Shown: piece by piece, positions 46,738 through 55,669 of the stretch
How positions within the stretch are numbered: the first letter of the stretch is position 1
Layout: every line of letters starts with the position of its first letter
Assembly: GCF_003751385.1 (NCBI RefSeq)
Contig: NZ_RJVA01000012.1
Span: 62,001-126,000 of the forward strand
Direction of reading: 5' to 3'
Length of the DNA stretch: 64,000 nucleotides
DNA from: Desulfosoma caldarium
Lineage (GTDB): Bacteria > Desulfobacterota > Syntrophobacteria > Syntrophobacterales > DSM-9756
Translations under genes and position numbers: made by a program
The notes under the pieces: generated by a model
What the model was told of the DNA's origin: nothing
Databases searched by the model: none
What the model saw: only the letters and a program-made list of their open reading frames with translations

Positions 46738-47670
46738 ATGTTTACCTGTAAGTGCCTCACTTTCTTCTACGCCATCACACCGGTTCACATGGGGGCCGGG
46801 CAGGCTCTGGGGGTTATCGACAATCCCATTCAACGGGAGCGCCACACAGAACACCCGTCCTTTGCAGCTTCCGGCATCAAGGGCGCCTTTCGCCATGCAG
46901 CTCGAGGGCTTTGGGCCCAGGAAGAAGGCATTCTGGATCGAATTTTCGGTCCGGAACAGGACGCTTCGGATCACGCGGGGGCCATCAGTTTTGCCGACGC
47001 TCAGTTGGTGGCTTTTCCGGTTCGAAGCTTGAAAGGGGTCTACGTTTACGCCACGTCTCCGTTGGCCCTGCAGCGACTGGCCCGATTGGCGACCGTGGCA
47101 GGGGTGCCCATGCCCATCTGTGCGTGTCCTTTGCTTCAAGAAGATGAAGTCGTGGTGCTGAACGAAGGTTTACTGTGTCGTGCCCAAGATGAGCGTCGGC
47201 TGATCCTGGAATCTTACGCGTTCAAGCCGGTGACGGACAATTCCGGTGCTCTAAAGGAATTGGCGCAATGGCTATCGGAAAACGCCTTGCCCTCAGGGGA
47301 GGGGTACGCATACTTTCGAAACAAACTGGCGACAGATCTGGTGCTGTTGTCCGACACACAACTCACGTTTTTTGCCAGAAATGCCACGGTGGTGGAACCC
47401 CATGTGCGCATCAACGACGAATCGGGGACGGCCGATGAGGGTGGGCTTTTTTTCACGGAAAACCTTCCACCCGAAGCAATTATGGTGAGCCTTGCCATGG
47501 CGTCCGACGAACGGTTGAAAAACGGAAGCAACCCTAACGACCGTCTCAGCGCCGAACAGGTTATGGACAAGGTGCGAAACACTTTTGACGCGTCCTGTCT
47601 TCAGATCGGCGGGGATGCGACCACGGGCCGAGGGCAGGTGCTGGTGCGTTTCAAGGAGGGGACGTCATGA
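46738..47670 (+). CDS. cmr4: Type III-B backbone RAMP and target-RNA nuclease Cmr4, 310 aa
   Basis: Cmr4 forms the crRNA-binding filament and cuts target RNA. Asp28 in VIDNPIQRERHT aligns with the catalytic Asp26 of Pyrococcus Cmr4, so cleavage should be active. AASGIKGAFRHAARGLW is the conserved Gly-Lys helix, and GGDATTGRGQVLVRF the C-terminal glycine loop. AAGGAGGAG sits before the ATG at 46738. Its stop overlaps the cmr5 start. Confidence 0.95.
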   Translation: MFTCKCLTFFYAITPVHMGAGQALGVIDNPIQRERHTEHPSFAASGIKGAFRHAARGLWAQEEGILDRIFGPEQDASDHAGAISFADAQLVAFPVRSLKGVYVYATSPLALQRLARLATVAGVPMPICACPLLQEDEVVVLNEGLLCRAQDERRLILESYAFKPVTDNSGALKELAQWLSENALPSGEGYAYFRNKLATDLVLLSDTQLTFFARNATVVEPHVRINDESGTADEGGLFFTENLPPEAIMVSLAMASDERLKNGSNPNDRLSAEQVMDKVRNTFDASCLQIGGDATTGRGQVLVRFKEGTS

Positions 47671-48050
47671 AGACGCTGGATCAGATTCGAGCTGAGTACG
47701 CGTGGGCGTGCGTGCAGGGTGTGGACGAAAAGTACAAAAACCTGGCCAAGGGCCTGCCGGCATTGGTGATGAGCAACGGCCTCATGCAGACGTTGGCCTT
47801 TCTGCAGGGTAAGGCCGGAAAAAAAGAGGACAAGAACCGTGAGATCAATGAGCACGAAAAACTGCTCGGGCATCTTTTGGATTGGCTAGGTCGTCCGGAA
47901 GCGCACGTGCTGCGCGCCAAAGATAGTGAAAATTTTGCAAACGCCATGAAAGCCTTATCTGGCTGTGACAGTCTACTTTACCAGCGGGCCACGGAAGAGG
48001 CCTTGGCGGTTCTGAAATGGATTCGTTACCTGGCCAATGCGGTGGCTTGA
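47667..48050 (+). CDS. cmr5: Type III-B small subunit Cmr5, 127 aa
   Basis: Cmr5 is the helical small subunit that lies along the target RNA. The N-terminus TLDQIRAEYAWACVQ, then LPALVMSNGLMQTLAFLQGK and the basic middle, match the family; the end helix is ALAVLKWIRYLANAV. ATGA overlap couples it to cmr4. Length is normal. Confidence 0.93.
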   Translation: MKTLDQIRAEYAWACVQGVDEKYKNLAKGLPALVMSNGLMQTLAFLQGKAGKKEDKNREINEHEKLLGHLLDWLGRPEAHVLRAKDSENFANAMKALSGCDSLLYQRATEEALAVLKWIRYLANAVA

Positions 48051-48120
48051 TGCCGATCAGGTGGCTGACACAGTCATTCAAAGGCCGTGGAAAAGGAAAG
48101 CTCTTGAAGGGGAAGGGACG

Positions 48121-49611
48121 ATGGCACCACCTAATCAAAGACTGCGACGGGCTGTGCCGGCGTATGTGACCAAGTTTTTAGATGGTCGGAGTGCGGATTT
48201 CCGAAGGTCGGAAAAAGTTGCCGACTCCATTCCGCCAGGGCACCGTTTCTTGCTGTATTTTCAAGCCCTGGAGGGAGTGGACAACGATCCATGGCAACCT
48301 CTGAAAACCCAGAAAATTGAGGCGTTGAAGGCGGTCGCCACGGTGGGAAAGGCCGCTCAGGAAGTTCTAAAAGCCCTCACGACCCGGCAAGCTGAGGTGT
48401 TTTGCGATCGGGGCTGGCAACGGCCTGCAGAGCTGTATGCTCCCCTGTTTACCGGTTCGGGCAACCCCCATCCCGTGGAAAATGGTTTCGCGTTTCTTTC
48501 ACCCTACGGTGTTCCATACCTGGCAGGTTCGGGAATCAAGGGCGTGCTGCGCCGAGCCGCCGAGGAACTTGCCCTCCTGTGCGACGACACCCACGGGTGG
48601 ACACTTCCCCTAGTATGGGCACTTTTCGGCTTCGACGAAAAGAGTACCTACTTTACCAAAAATGACGCCGGGGAGTGGTCCCAAGCGTATGATCAGGTGG
48701 TGCAAACCGTTCAGCACACACCGGATCCCTTGTTGCAAAAATTAATCAAAATCTGGGTTGATCCGGAAAGGCGTCCGAAAAATCAAGCGGACTTTCTCCA
48801 AAAGCTTAGGGAATCTGTAACCGTTCGGCGCGCCATACATTTTCAGGGTCTTCTCAGGTTTCTCGACGCCTATCCTCAGCCAGGGTGCAATATGGCGGTG
48901 GATATTCTTAACCCTCACCATAAAGACTACTTCCAGGGAAGTGGTGAGGAAAGCCCACATGATGCCGAACAACCCGTGCCGGTTTTCTTTCTGGTGTTGG
49001 CCCCCGGCACCAAATTCGTGTTTCGGGTCGAGCCGTCACCATCCATAGGCGACTTGTGGAAGGACGTGGGGAATTGGAGAAAACTTCTGAATGCAGCCTT
49101 TGATTATGCTGAGGCCTGGCTCGGTTTTGGCGCCAAGACTTCTGTGGGCTACGGGGTCCTGGGGCCTGATCGAGAGCTGGAGAAGCAGAAGGAAAAGGAA
49201 GAAAAAGAGAGAGCGCAGCGGGAAGCCGAAGAGCAACGGAAACGAGAACGTGAAGAGGAGGAGCGGCGGTGCAAAGAAGCGGAGGACGCCGAACGGGCTC
49301 GACGTCAAGCCCAGTGGGACGCTTTGCCGGAAGATGAAAAGATCAAGCGGAAGCTTCAAGAAGCCGCTGAGCGCTACGGTAAGCTCGGCGACTCGGAAAG
49401 AAAAAAGGAGCGCGAAGCCCTCAACAGGGACCTGAACCGAGCCATAGAAGCGGCACAGCAAATTCAGGATAGCCATGTTCGAGCGAAGCTGGCCGATTTT
49501 ATTGTAGGAGTTTATGAGCAAGTGGGGTGGGCTGATCCCGGCGTGAACAAGAAAAAGAGGGAAAAACAGGAGAAAAAACGTCGCTCAGCGGTGGACGCTT
49601 TGAGGAAATGA
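48121..49611 (+). CDS. cmr6: Type III-B CRISPR RAMP protein Cmr6 with charged coiled-coil tail, 496 aa
   Basis: Cmr6 sits at the 3' side of the filament between Cmr4 and Cmr1. LFTGSGNPHPVENGFAFLSP and PYLAGSGIKGVLRRAAEELA are the family motifs; GFGAKTSVGYGVLG is the glycine loop near residue 350. Beyond it are ~140 extra residues, a very acidic/basic helix (KQKEKEEKERAQREAEEQ and following) then a short helical domain. Typical Cmr6 ends soon after the loop. Start at 48121 has GGGAAGGGA upstream; an upstream ATG overlapping cmr5 at 48037 is possible. Its stop overlaps the csx1 start. Confidence 0.9.
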   Translation: MAPPNQRLRRAVPAYVTKFLDGRSADFRRSEKVADSIPPGHRFLLYFQALEGVDNDPWQPLKTQKIEALKAVATVGKAAQEVLKALTTRQAEVFCDRGWQRPAELYAPLFTGSGNPHPVENGFAFLSPYGVPYLAGSGIKGVLRRAAEELALLCDDTHGWTLPLVWALFGFDEKSTYFTKNDAGEWSQAYDQVVQTVQHTPDPLLQKLIKIWVDPERRPKNQADFLQKLRESVTVRRAIHFQGLLRFLDAYPQPGCNMAVDILNPHHKDYFQGSGEESPHDAEQPVPVFFLVLAPGTKFVFRVEPSPSIGDLWKDVGNWRKLLNAAFDYAEAWLGFGAKTSVGYGVLGPDRELEKQKEKEEKERAQREAEEQRKREREEEERRCKEAEDAERARRQAQWDALPEDEKIKRKLQEAAERYGKLGDSERKKEREALNRDLNRAIEAAQQIQDSHVRAKLADFIVGVYEQVGWADPGVNKKKREKQEKKRRSAVDALRK

Positions 49612-50927
49612 ATACAGGGTCAAAAGGAAACGCCGTGGCAGTGCTTTACCTGAGTTTTCTGGGAAAAGGGTCTTGGCAGGCGCACATAAAAGACTACGAC
49701 TACAACCCTGCCACCTACGTGTTTAACGGAAAAAAATCCCAACCGACCAAATACGTTCAGGCAGCAGAAATTGAGCTCTTGAAGCCCAAGACATTCGACC
49801 GCGGCCTGGTGGTCGTGACCGAGGAGTCCCGCAAGCGTCACTTCGACGCGCTGAGGGCGGAGATGGCAGCCCAAGGTTTAAGGGATGTTCAACCAATCGA
49901 AATAAAGGATGATTTTACCCCCCAGAGCCAATGGGAATGGTTTCAGAAAATTGTCCAACATATCGGCCAAGGCGATTTGTTGACGGTAGACGTGACCCAC
50001 GGGTACCGGGCCTTTAGCATCGTTTTTACCAACGCCATCAACTTTGTCCAAAGGGTGCGCCAAGTGGTGTTGGAAGGGGTGTACTACGGGGCTTATGAAA
50101 GGGATCCCAACGCCCCTCCCATCGTGGACTTGAAGGATTTTTTCATTATCCACGAATGGGCCGATGGAGTGAATCGTCTTGTGGAAGATGCCGACGCTCG
50201 AAAGCTTGTGGATTTGGCGCAAAAAAGCCACAAGGTGTCCTTTGAAGTTCTCAGAGACAACGAGCTTTCGAAGGTGGCGAAAAAGCTGACGGAAAAAATC
50301 CGCAATGTGGATGTACACCGTATGAAGGCCGCGGCGTATGACCTCGTGCAGGCCGTTAAGAAAATTCAGGATAAAGCGTTACCCGTAGAGCAAGACTTGC
50401 TCGACCTTCTCCTGAGCAAGTTTGATGACTTGGCGGCCCCTTTAGACAAAAAAGAAAAATATGATCGCTCCTACTTTGACGGGCAGATCAAAATCATTCG
50501 TCTTCTTTTGGAACATCAGCTCTATATGCAAGCCTTGACGGCCATGCGGGAGTTGATCGGTTCTTTTGGATTGATCAAGGTTTCTGAAGCGACCGTTCAC
50601 ACGAGCAGGGGTAGGAGCCAGCGCCACAAAGCCGAGGTGTTTATCCGGATGCTACTGTTTGAAGAAAAGAAACATTGCTTTACCGGGGACGACGAGCGGA
50701 TTCGTGATAAGTTAATGCCGTATTACCAGGAGTTGAAAAACATCGGGGCTGTGGACCGCATCAAAGCCTTTTTGCACCAACTCCTCAATTATAGAAACGG
50801 AATGGATCATGCCTGGACTAAAAAAGGTGACACCCCAGAGGATGTGGCCGAGAAATCATTCCGGTTTCTCAAGGATCTGGAGGACGTTGTAGAGCTCCTT
50901 AAAAATCAGGGCCTTCTGGCAAATTAG
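49608..50927 (+). CDS. csx1: CARF-HEPN RNase, Csx1 type (TM1812 family), 439 aa
   Basis: Residues ~10-190 form a CARF domain. DVTHGYRAFSIVF at 128-140 is the DxTHG motif that binds cyclic tetra-adenylate. The C-terminal half is helical, ending in a HEPN motif Arg396-x4-His401 (NYRNGMDHAW), the RNase active site. A helical middle (~200-380) links the two. Translationally coupled to cmr6 by ATGA overlap, it is the effector of the III-B operon. It lacks the extra C-terminal domain found in the 583-residue effector at 37448-39199. Confidence 0.93.
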   Translation: MNTGSKGNAVAVLYLSFLGKGSWQAHIKDYDYNPATYVFNGKKSQPTKYVQAAEIELLKPKTFDRGLVVVTEESRKRHFDALRAEMAAQGLRDVQPIEIKDDFTPQSQWEWFQKIVQHIGQGDLLTVDVTHGYRAFSIVFTNAINFVQRVRQVVLEGVYYGAYERDPNAPPIVDLKDFFIIHEWADGVNRLVEDADARKLVDLAQKSHKVSFEVLRDNELSKVAKKLTEKIRNVDVHRMKAAAYDLVQAVKKIQDKALPVEQDLLDLLLSKFDDLAAPLDKKEKYDRSYFDGQIKIIRLLLEHQLYMQALTAMRELIGSFGLIKVSEATVHTSRGRSQRHKAEVFIRMLLFEEKKHCFTGDDERIRDKLMPYYQELKNIGAVDRIKAFLHQLLNYRNGMDHAWTKKGDTPEDVAEKSFRFLKDLEDVVELLKNQGLLAN

Positions 50928-51108
50928 GCGTAAAATGAAAATTGAATCCCAGGGTCTCAACTTTCAGCCAAGGGGCGCCGTTGATCCGTCCAGGCCGCCT
51001 GCTGAGGTTTCACCCATGGGAATGAACCTGTGGAGATTAAGAGGGCGGTCGAAAATGGTCAAAGCTGTTTTCTGCATGGGTTAAACGTCGGAAAAGGAGC
51101 GTGCGGGT

Positions 51109-52155
51109 ATGCTGGAGTGGAAGTCCTGGACCGAGACGGCACGGTTTCATAGCCCGTTGCGAAACGGGGCTTTGGACGAGCAGGTGATCGAGGTGCGCCG
51201 TGACCCGCTCACAGGCCATCAGAGCATCTACAATGCGGCGCTGGAAGGCAAAACGACGATCCTCTTTCCCCCGACGGATGCGGCCTACCTGGAAGAGCGA
51301 ATCGCCGCGTCCCGGGAGACCTGCTTTTTGTGCGACGGAAAGTGGCAAACCATGACCCCGACTTATCCGGAAAATCTTCTTCCGGGCGGGCGCATCGTCA
51401 GGGGCGATGTGGTGCTCTTTCCCAACCTCTTTCCGCTTTCGGCCTACCATGGCGTGGTCATGGTGGGGGAACGTCATCATCGGCATCTCAATGACTTTCC
51501 AGAAGATCTTTTGGCGGATGCTTTGGGAGTCGCCGTGGATTTTGTGCGGGCCTGTTTTGAAAAGACTCCCGACATTCGCTACTTCACCATCAATGCCAAC
51601 TATCTCTTTCCTGCAGGGGCCAGCGTCATTCACCCCCATTTGCAAATCCTGGGTAGCGTGGAGCCGGGAACCCATCATGGGCTCCTTCTGGACGCGTCTC
51701 GAGCTTACTTTGAGCGCACGGGACGGTGCTACTGGGACGATCTGGTGAAAGCGGAGCAACAAGCGGGTGAACGCCACATCGCCGAAGTCGGCCGCAGCCA
51801 TTGGTTGGCTTCCTTTTCGCCCATGGGTGTGAACGAAATCCTAGCCGTTTTTTCCGGCCTGCCCTCTTTCTTGCAATGGACGGACGAGGACACGCAGTCG
51901 GCGGCCCGAGGGCTGCACAGCGTGCTTGCCGGCTACCACACCCTAGGCTTTTCCACGTTTAACTTTTCCTGTTACAGCGGCCCGTTGGGAGAAAACGACG
52001 GATCCTTTGCCTGTGTTTTTCGCATCGTGAACCGTCAAAATGTGGCGCCCCACTACCGCACAGACGACTATTACTTTCAAAAGCTTCTCAAAAACGAGAT
52101 CATGATCATGCGTCCGGAAAGTCTGGCCCATCACATGCGACGCCATTTTTTATAA
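51109..52155 (+). CDS. GalT-like nucleotidyltransferase (HIT superfamily), 348 aa
   Basis: The central GASVIHPHLQILGS is the histidine-triad-like active site of galactose-1-phosphate uridylyltransferase relatives, in which the second His of HPH forms the nucleotidyl-enzyme. SRETCFLCDGKW gives two cysteines at a zinc-site position, and YHGVVMVGERHHRHLNDF is the characteristic histidine-rich segment. The second half repeats the fold (WLASFSPMGVNEILAVF, FSTFNFSCYSGPL). ATG at 51109 follows GGAGCG. Sugar substrate cannot be told. It follows the cmr operon by 181 bp and is not obviously linked to it. Confidence 0.85.
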   Translation: MLEWKSWTETARFHSPLRNGALDEQVIEVRRDPLTGHQSIYNAALEGKTTILFPPTDAAYLEERIAASRETCFLCDGKWQTMTPTYPENLLPGGRIVRGDVVLFPNLFPLSAYHGVVMVGERHHRHLNDFPEDLLADALGVAVDFVRACFEKTPDIRYFTINANYLFPAGASVIHPHLQILGSVEPGTHHGLLLDASRAYFERTGRCYWDDLVKAEQQAGERHIAEVGRSHWLASFSPMGVNEILAVFSGLPSFLQWTDEDTQSAARGLHSVLAGYHTLGFSTFNFSCYSGPLGENDGSFACVFRIVNRQNVAPHYRTDDYYFQKLLKNEIMIMRPESLAHHMRRHFL

Positions 52156-52182
52156 ATCGATGTCGATATTCTTTTCGGCGGT

Positions 52183-52210
52183 AGTCCCCTTTTGAGGCGC
52201 CGAGGGGACT
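52183..52210. terminator. Hairpin between two convergent genes
   Basis: AGTCCCC (52183-52189) pairs with GGGGACT (52204-52210) over a 14-nt loop that contains a TTTT. It lies between the ends of the GalT-like gene and the minus-strand protease gene, consistent with a shared weak terminator. No long T-run follows the stem on either strand. Confidence 0.35.
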
Positions 52211-52243
52211 GCCCTTGCTCGGCGTCCGAGGCTGCAAGGTGTC

Positions 52244-53470
52244 CTAGGCCCAAAAGCTTACGTCGTCGTCAACGATCGTTCGCATAGCCGTGAGCTTTGT
52301 GACGCCTTCGCCGAAACTCCCGCCCACAGGATTAAAAACATCGAGAAAGAATGTTTCGTCGGGTTCGGGCACGGTGTCACCGATGATTTCCACAGGTATG
52401 ACGGCGTAATCTTCTCCCGGATAGAGAATCAGGGTGCCGCTGGCCGGAACATAATCCAAACCGGCCGTGGCAGTTCCGTCGCGCGTTTCGTAGTCCACGC
52501 TTACCCAGGCGTTGGGGTCGGAACGCACGCCGTTGAACTGCAGCAAAAAATAAGCGTAGGTGGTCCCGGCGTCACCCTCGGTGACACGCTTTTGCACGTC
52601 TTCCGGGCGGCTTGGGGCGTTAGGATAGTGAGATCGAAGGCTTCGATCGATCCATTCTTGATATGAACTGACTCGTTGCCAAAAACCCATCTCACCAAAA
52701 CTGGAGTTCTTGAAAATGTCCACATCGGGCCAAATGTTCCAGAAACCGAGTGAGGCGTGTGCGGTGGCGATCCCGGCCACTTTCCCTTCAATAAAGGCCG
52801 GACCCCCGCTGTCCCCGGAGCTAATCATTCCCTCATAGTAACCCAAACCCAGGTCCCAAACACCGAGCAGCGACCCCATCGCATCGTGCACCATGGTGCC
52901 GTCGTCAAAATCTGCGACCAGCTGCGAGTCCTCTTTCGGGTCCCAATCCATGACGTAGCCCAAACCCTCCTTGACGGTGCCGGCGTCGGCATCGGCGCGG
53001 TTCCAGGCCCTCAGACGAAGAGGCGGCCCCGACCAGTTTTCATACATTCCATAGAACCCATCACCTGGTACACCATAGCCTACCAAGGTCATGACCCGAC
53101 CAATCTCGTCGTGAGAGCGGTAGAGCTCGTAGCGTTCAGCGGAAACGGGTGCCGTTGACGGCAACCAGATCAGAGCCAGATCGCCGTTAAGGTTTTCGGG
53201 GTCATAGCTTGTTGGCACGCTGATTTCTTGGCTGATGTAGGAATATTCGCCGTCAGTCGTTTGGAACACCACCTCGGCCTGGTCCACCACGGCTCCCGGA
53301 AGCCCATTCCGAGCAACCAGATGGGCCGCCGTCAGGACGGCGCCACCATCATAAAGGAGCACACCGCTTCCGTAGTAACCGTCATCTGTGCGCACCAAAA
53401 CGACGCCGTCGTAGCCTAAACCTGGACCGGCCCAATAGAGAAAAGAGCTTGGCGGCAAGGCTGTCACCAT
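52244..53470 (-). CDS. Trypsin-like serine protease with C-terminal Calx-beta domain, 408 aa
   Basis: The catalytic triad is complete: His in AVLTAAHLVARN, Asp in LNGDLALIWLPS and Ser in ISSGDSGGPAF. Residues ~310-395 form a Calx-beta domain (VDYETRDGTATAGLDYVPAS, LYPGEDYAVIPVEIIGD, EPDETFFLDV), typical of exported, calcium-dependent bacterial proteins. No signal peptide is visible and a stop codon lies just upstream of the ATG in the same frame, so the secretion signal may have been lost or the protein may leave by a non-Sec route. The C-terminus is short and lacks RTX repeats. Confidence 0.85.
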   Translation of the reverse strand: MVTALPPSSFLYWAGPGLGYDGVVLVRTDDGYYGSGVLLYDGGAVLTAAHLVARNGLPGAVVDQAEVVFQTTDGEYSYISQEISVPTSYDPENLNGDLALIWLPSTAPVSAERYELYRSHDEIGRVMTLVGYGVPGDGFYGMYENWSGPPLRLRAWNRADADAGTVKEGLGYVMDWDPKEDSQLVADFDDGTMVHDAMGSLLGVWDLGLGYYEGMISSGDSGGPAFIEGKVAGIATAHASLGFWNIWPDVDIFKNSSFGEMGFWQRVSSYQEWIDRSLRSHYPNAPSRPEDVQKRVTEGDAGTTYAYFLLQFNGVRSDPNAWVSVDYETRDGTATAGLDYVPASGTLILYPGEDYAVIPVEIIGDTVPEPDETFFLDVFNPVGGSFGEGVTKLTAMRTIVDDDVSFWA

Positions 53471-53861
53471 GGTTTCCCTTTCGGACCTTTAAGTTTTCGG
53501 ATGGACATTGTGCGCCCACTGAGGCACTTCTCCACTCAATGCACAAGACGATGCTTACTTTCGTGTGTGAGAGCAATGCTGTCAATCCATGGGCTCTCTT
53601 CCTCCCCCTTTTTTCCTTACCTGCGTCGGCGCGTCTCGAATGGAGATGGTTTTTTCAGCTCTACCCCCGGAGAATGGGCGTTTTTAAAAAATGCGCCAAG
53701 AAATGGAAACGATAGAAGCATCCTCGGTCGGTAAACATCTGATCAAATATTGGCAAAAAGCTTTTCCTTAAGCTGCTGTGAACACGGGCTGAGCGGCCCC
53801 GACGAGCCTCCTGGCTTCGCTAAGATGCCTTGGCGGATGGTTTCAAAAGGAGGTGAATGTA
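53471..53861. other. Intergenic region with no identified gene
   Basis: About 390 bp upstream of the small TTG-start ORF. Frames here are low-complexity or contain many stops. A hairpin-like GGGCG-T5-A6-TGCGCC near 53680 is weak. It may hold the minus-strand promoter of the protease and the plus-strand promoter of the following genes. Confidence 0.3.
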
Positions 53862-54008
53862 TTGTGCCTGTTTGCTTACGAGAAGCAGGAGAGACAGGAC
53901 TTCAAAAGAATTGAAGAAAAACTGAAGGGCTTTCAAAAGGTTCTATTGGCGGTGACCTTGCCGCAGAGCATCTACGGCTTGGATTTCAGCCACATCACGC
54001 GAGGTTGA
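53862..54008 (+). CDS. Possible 48-residue protein with TTG start
   Basis: AAGGAGGTGA is a near-perfect Shine-Dalgarno, and a TTG lies 8 nt after GGAGG, the ideal distance. It opens a 48-codon frame. An ATG and a GTG nearby are either too close to the site or end quickly. The product is charged and helical at first (YEKQERQDFKRIEEKLKGFQ) and ends in LPQSIYGLDFSHITRG. No family is recognised. It precedes the sigma/anti-sigma operon by 91 bp. The strong site is the main evidence. Confidence 0.4.
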   Translation: MCLFAYEKQERQDFKRIEEKLKGFQKVLLAVTLPQSIYGLDFSHITRG

Positions 54009-54099
54009 AAGAATAGTTCCAAAACGTCTTCTGAACCGATAAAATGCCCGCGCCGGTTTGAGCATGTTGTTTAGACCAATTGGGGCCGAAAGGAGCGTC

Positions 54100-54546
54100 A
54101 TGGGAGCAGCCGAAACCAAGAAGGGCGCCGTGAAACAGCCGACCAGCTTGTGGGACATCCTGGGGGAGGCGGTGCGCAAAGTGCCCCCATCCTACTGGGA
54201 AGAGCGCATGATGTTCGGTGGCGCCTCGGACCGGGAACTCCTTCGGCAAACGTCGTTTTTCCCCGAGCGACGGCGTCATTCTTTGGGGACGCACCCTATT
54301 TATGTGCTCAGGATCACAGGCTCGGACGGCATTGAAGTCTGCCCGTGCTCGACCAAAGGGCGCATGGCGGTCCGCTTCATTCGGCAGGGATGTCGCCTTG
54401 AAGGCACGGGAAAGGTTTTGAATCGACGCAGTTACCTCATCGAAGCCTTTCGCTTTTTGCTTCCTCAGGATCCTGCTTTTTGGAAACCGCTCCGTTTTTG
54501 GGGCAAGGTGCCCGAAACGTGTCTTGAATCTGTGTCGGCTCCATGA
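54100..54546 (+). CDS. Hypothetical protein, 148 aa, first gene of the sigma operon
   Basis: ATG at 54100 has AAAGGAG upstream. The protein is soluble and mixed (SLWDILGEAVRKVPPSYWEE near the start, then RRRHSLGTHPIYVLRITGSD and CPCSTKG), with no recognised domain. Its ATGA overlap with the next gene puts it in the same operon as the sigma-like, anti-sigma-like and Lon-like genes. It may be a regulator or partner of them; the role is unknown. Confidence 0.65.
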   Translation: MGAAETKKGAVKQPTSLWDILGEAVRKVPPSYWEERMMFGGASDRELLRQTSFFPERRRHSLGTHPIYVLRITGSDGIEVCPCSTKGRMAVRFIRQGCRLEGTGKVLNRRSYLIEAFRFLLPQDPAFWKPLRFWGKVPETCLESVSAP

Positions 54547-55625
54547 ATTGGAAGGATTGGCTCGCATCACCCGGCTGCCATGCCGTCTTCGAACGGGCGG
54601 CTCAAATGGCCCGAAAGCAGGCGGAGCGATATGGTATTCCGCAGAAGTTGCTTCCGGAGCCGAACGGCACGCCGCCTCGAGGTTTGAGCGAGGCCAGGGC
54701 GAGTTCGATCCAGGCCATGGTGAACACGCTGTGGCTTTATGCCATGGAAAAGGCTTCCGACTGGGAACAGCACCATGCCTTTGCCGCCCTGTGTGCGCAG
54801 GGTGAGGAACGCCTTGCAATGTTTGTGGCCTCACGTTACATCCGGCATCTTTTGGACCGGGCCAGAACCCAGGAGGTAAGCCCTGCCAAGGCCCTCTATC
54901 GGCGTCTTCGCCAGTGCCTGCAGAACCACAATGCCGTGACCTATCGCCTCATAGGCCGCTACGCCGTCTATGCATGCGCCCGTGGCCATCCTGTGGATGA
55001 TATGAAGGTGGACGAGACGTGGGTGCCTGCCGAAAGCTACAGCCAGTGGCCTGCGCCGCCGTCTTTTCCCGGCAGCCCCTATGGTTTGAGTCGGGAAGAG
55101 GCCGTAAGTGTCGCATGCCATTTTTGGCGGGAGGTCGTTCGGCGTTTGGGAAAACCGTGCTGGGTGCCGGTGCGCGAACTGACGCGATATCTTTTAACGC
55201 ACGTGCCGGTGGCGCCATCACAACGGGAAGTGCTCTTTTGTGAACTAAGCCTTGAAGACGAGGAAGACCGGAACCTGGAAGCACAGATACCGGTGAGAGC
55301 CGACCAGGAACGAGCCCTTTTGCGCCAAAACGTGCCACGGCTTGCCCAAAAACTGGTGGCCGGTTGGGATGAACGCGAGCGCGCGGTTTTTTATGCCAAA
55401 TATGCCCTAGGGTGGAATCTGACCGATATTGCCAAAATTTCTACGCATCGAGGCCCGTCGGGAGCTCAATACCTTCTCCAACAGCTCACGCGGCGCGTTC
55501 AGGATTTCTGTCTACTTTGGTCGGGACTGTCTTCTTTTGACGAAGACCGCGAGCTGCTTCAGGACTTTTTGGAAGAAGTCCTGAACGTCTGTAAATCCGC
55601 TTGGGAAAGCCGTAGAGGTAAGTGA
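54543..55625 (+). CDS. Sigma-70-family-like transcription factor, 360 aa
   Basis: Residues ~274-323 (WDERERAVFYAKYALGWNLT, DIAKIST) have the look of sigma region 4: a helix, then a helix-turn-helix with the DERER-VF-KY-L-W-LTDIA pattern, followed by a basic helix ending RRVQDF. Earlier helical regions (~85-150) could be a divergent region 2 but are weakly supported. It is longer than an ECF sigma (~190 aa). Translationally coupled to the 148-residue gene and 44 bp before the ZAS protein. A sigma next to a ZAS protein usually means the latter holds it inactive. Confidence 0.65.
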   Translation: MNWKDWLASPGCHAVFERAAQMARKQAERYGIPQKLLPEPNGTPPRGLSEARASSIQAMVNTLWLYAMEKASDWEQHHAFAALCAQGEERLAMFVASRYIRHLLDRARTQEVSPAKALYRRLRQCLQNHNAVTYRLIGRYAVYACARGHPVDDMKVDETWVPAESYSQWPAPPSFPGSPYGLSREEAVSVACHFWREVVRRLGKPCWVPVRELTRYLLTHVPVAPSQREVLFCELSLEDEEDRNLEAQIPVRADQERALLRQNVPRLAQKLVAGWDERERAVFYAKYALGWNLTDIAKISTHRGPSGAQYLLQQLTRRVQDFCLLWSGLSSFDEDRELLQDFLEEVLNVCKSAWESRRGK

Positions 55626-55669
55626 ACGCATAGGGTGAATTCAAGGCGCCTTCGATAAGGTAAGTTCCC

